12,132 nucleotides of DNA, taken from assembly GCA_024860865.1 (NCBI GenBank), contig JACRDV010000094.1, forward strand, positions 1 through 12,132. Reading direction: 5' to 3'. Origin of the DNA: Methanobacteriota archaeon. GTDB lineage: Archaea; JACRDV01. The translations under genes were made by a program, and so were the position numbers. The notes below the pieces were generated by a model. That model was given only the letters and a program-made list of their open reading frames with translations, had not been told where the DNA came from and did no database searches. This document shows, piece by piece, positions 11,660-12,132 of this stretch (position 1 is its first letter; each line of letters opens with the position of its first letter).

Positions 11660-12132
11660 TTGAGTGATATCCCACCCCAAATAAATTTAGCACTGGAAAA
11701 ATGGGGACCATTAATAGAACAGGAAATCAAAAGAGTAATTTCTAAGGAATATCCTGTTCCAAATTTCTATGATGCGATGACATATGCTTTAGAAACAGGT
11801 GGAAAGCGAGTAAGACCTCTTTTATGCCTAGTTGTGTGCGAGAGCCTTGGTGGAGATCCAATCAAGGCATTACCGTTTGCGGCTGCTGTGGAGATGTTGC
11901 ATAATTATTTGCTAGTCCATGATGATATAGAAGATCACGACAGAGTAAGGCGCGGTAAGCCCGCTGTTTGGGTGAAATATGGATTAGAACATGGAATAAA
12001 TATTGGAGATGGAATGCATGCTAAGGTCTATGAGATAGTTCTCAATTCAAGGGATGTTGGATTAGATGGAAAGACTGTGCTCAAACTGATCAAAGTGATT
12101 ACAGATACAACTATTTTTACAGCTGAAGGACA
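11660..12132 (+). CDS. idsA: Polyprenyl (probably geranylgeranyl) diphosphate synthase, 3' cut by window
   Basis: The visible 157 residues belong to the trans-isoprenyl diphosphate synthase family, which condenses IPP with allylic diphosphates. GGKRVRP (47-53) binds the diphosphate. The first aspartate-rich motif is DDIED (88-92) followed by RVRRGKPAVW. The second aspartate-rich motif lies beyond the window. The residue five positions before the motif is Y83; in archaeal GGPP synthases an aromatic residue at this place limits the product to C20, so GGPP for ether lipids is the likely product (inference). The start is TTG at 11660, with GAGGAG 9 nt upstream and only 1 nt after the IDI2 stop. 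In some methanogens an RNase J gene sits between these two; here it is absent. Confidence 0.93.
   Translation, partial: MSDIPPQINLALEKWGPLIEQEIKRVISKEYPVPNFYDAMTYALETGGKRVRPLLCLVVCESLGGDPIKALPFAAAVEMLHNYLLVHDDIEDHDRVRRGKPAVWVKYGLEHGINIGDGMHAKVYEIVLNSRDVGLDGKTVLKLIKVITDTTIFTAEG

Noticed and set aside
1-12132. CRISPR array or full insertion sequence
   Set aside because: No regularly spaced repeats of 24-37 bp and no transposase gene with terminal inverted repeats are visible.

Overview
The window is archaeal. It carries archaeal-type ribosomal proteins (eL18/L18e, uL13, uS9, uS2), the RNA polymerase subunits RpoN and RpoK, and an archaeal isoprenoid route (mevalonate kinase, isopentenyl phosphate kinase, type 2 IPP isomerase, prenyl synthase). 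Promoters are of BRE/TATA type, TTG starts are common, and there is a tRNA with introns and an encoded CCA. The core is AT-rich. The lineage cannot be fixed from this sequence. Two tRNA introns outside the canonical 37/38 site would suit the TACK/Thermoproteota side (for example Bathyarchaeia-like lineages), but that is inference.

Positions 1 to about 2750 are an accessory, partly decayed region. In order it holds the C-terminal end of a RecG/AlbA_2-like protein; a degenerate 3' piece of an archaeal integrase gene (minus strand) followed by a micro-ORF with a strong Shine-Dalgarno; and an apparently intact three-gene operon of a winged-helix/MNT nucleotidyltransferase, a HEPN protein and a small two-helix membrane protein. 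That operon sits behind a TATA box and a dense array of GTTGA/TCAAC palindromes. Next come a 41-codon truncated winged-helix start on the minus strand with its own palindromic operator, and a tRNA-like remnant. This looks like a graveyard of mobile and toxin-antitoxin-type modules beside the core genes.

Positions 2750 to 5962 are an information-processing and glycolysis operon: L18e, L13, S9, RpoN, tRNA-Pro(GGG), RpoK, enolase. The genes are tightly packed or overlapping. S9 and RpoK start with TTG, and enolase appears to start with CTG. The tRNA-Pro sits between rpoN and rpoK and contains two non-canonical introns, at 32/33 and in the variable loop.

Positions 6025 to 12132 hold S2, MEMO, a two-gene coiled-coil cassette of unknown function, a 0.4 kb AT-rich gap with repeats and a decayed winged-helix start, and then mevalonate kinase, isopentenyl phosphate kinase, type 2 IPP isomerase and a prenyl synthase cut by the window end. 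The last four make IPP, DMAPP and a prenyl diphosphate (probably geranylgeranyl-PP) for archaeal membrane ether lipids. The gene order S2-MEMO-MVK-IPK-IDI2-GGPPS is an old archaeal neighbourhood. The coiled-coil pair looks like an insertion into it.
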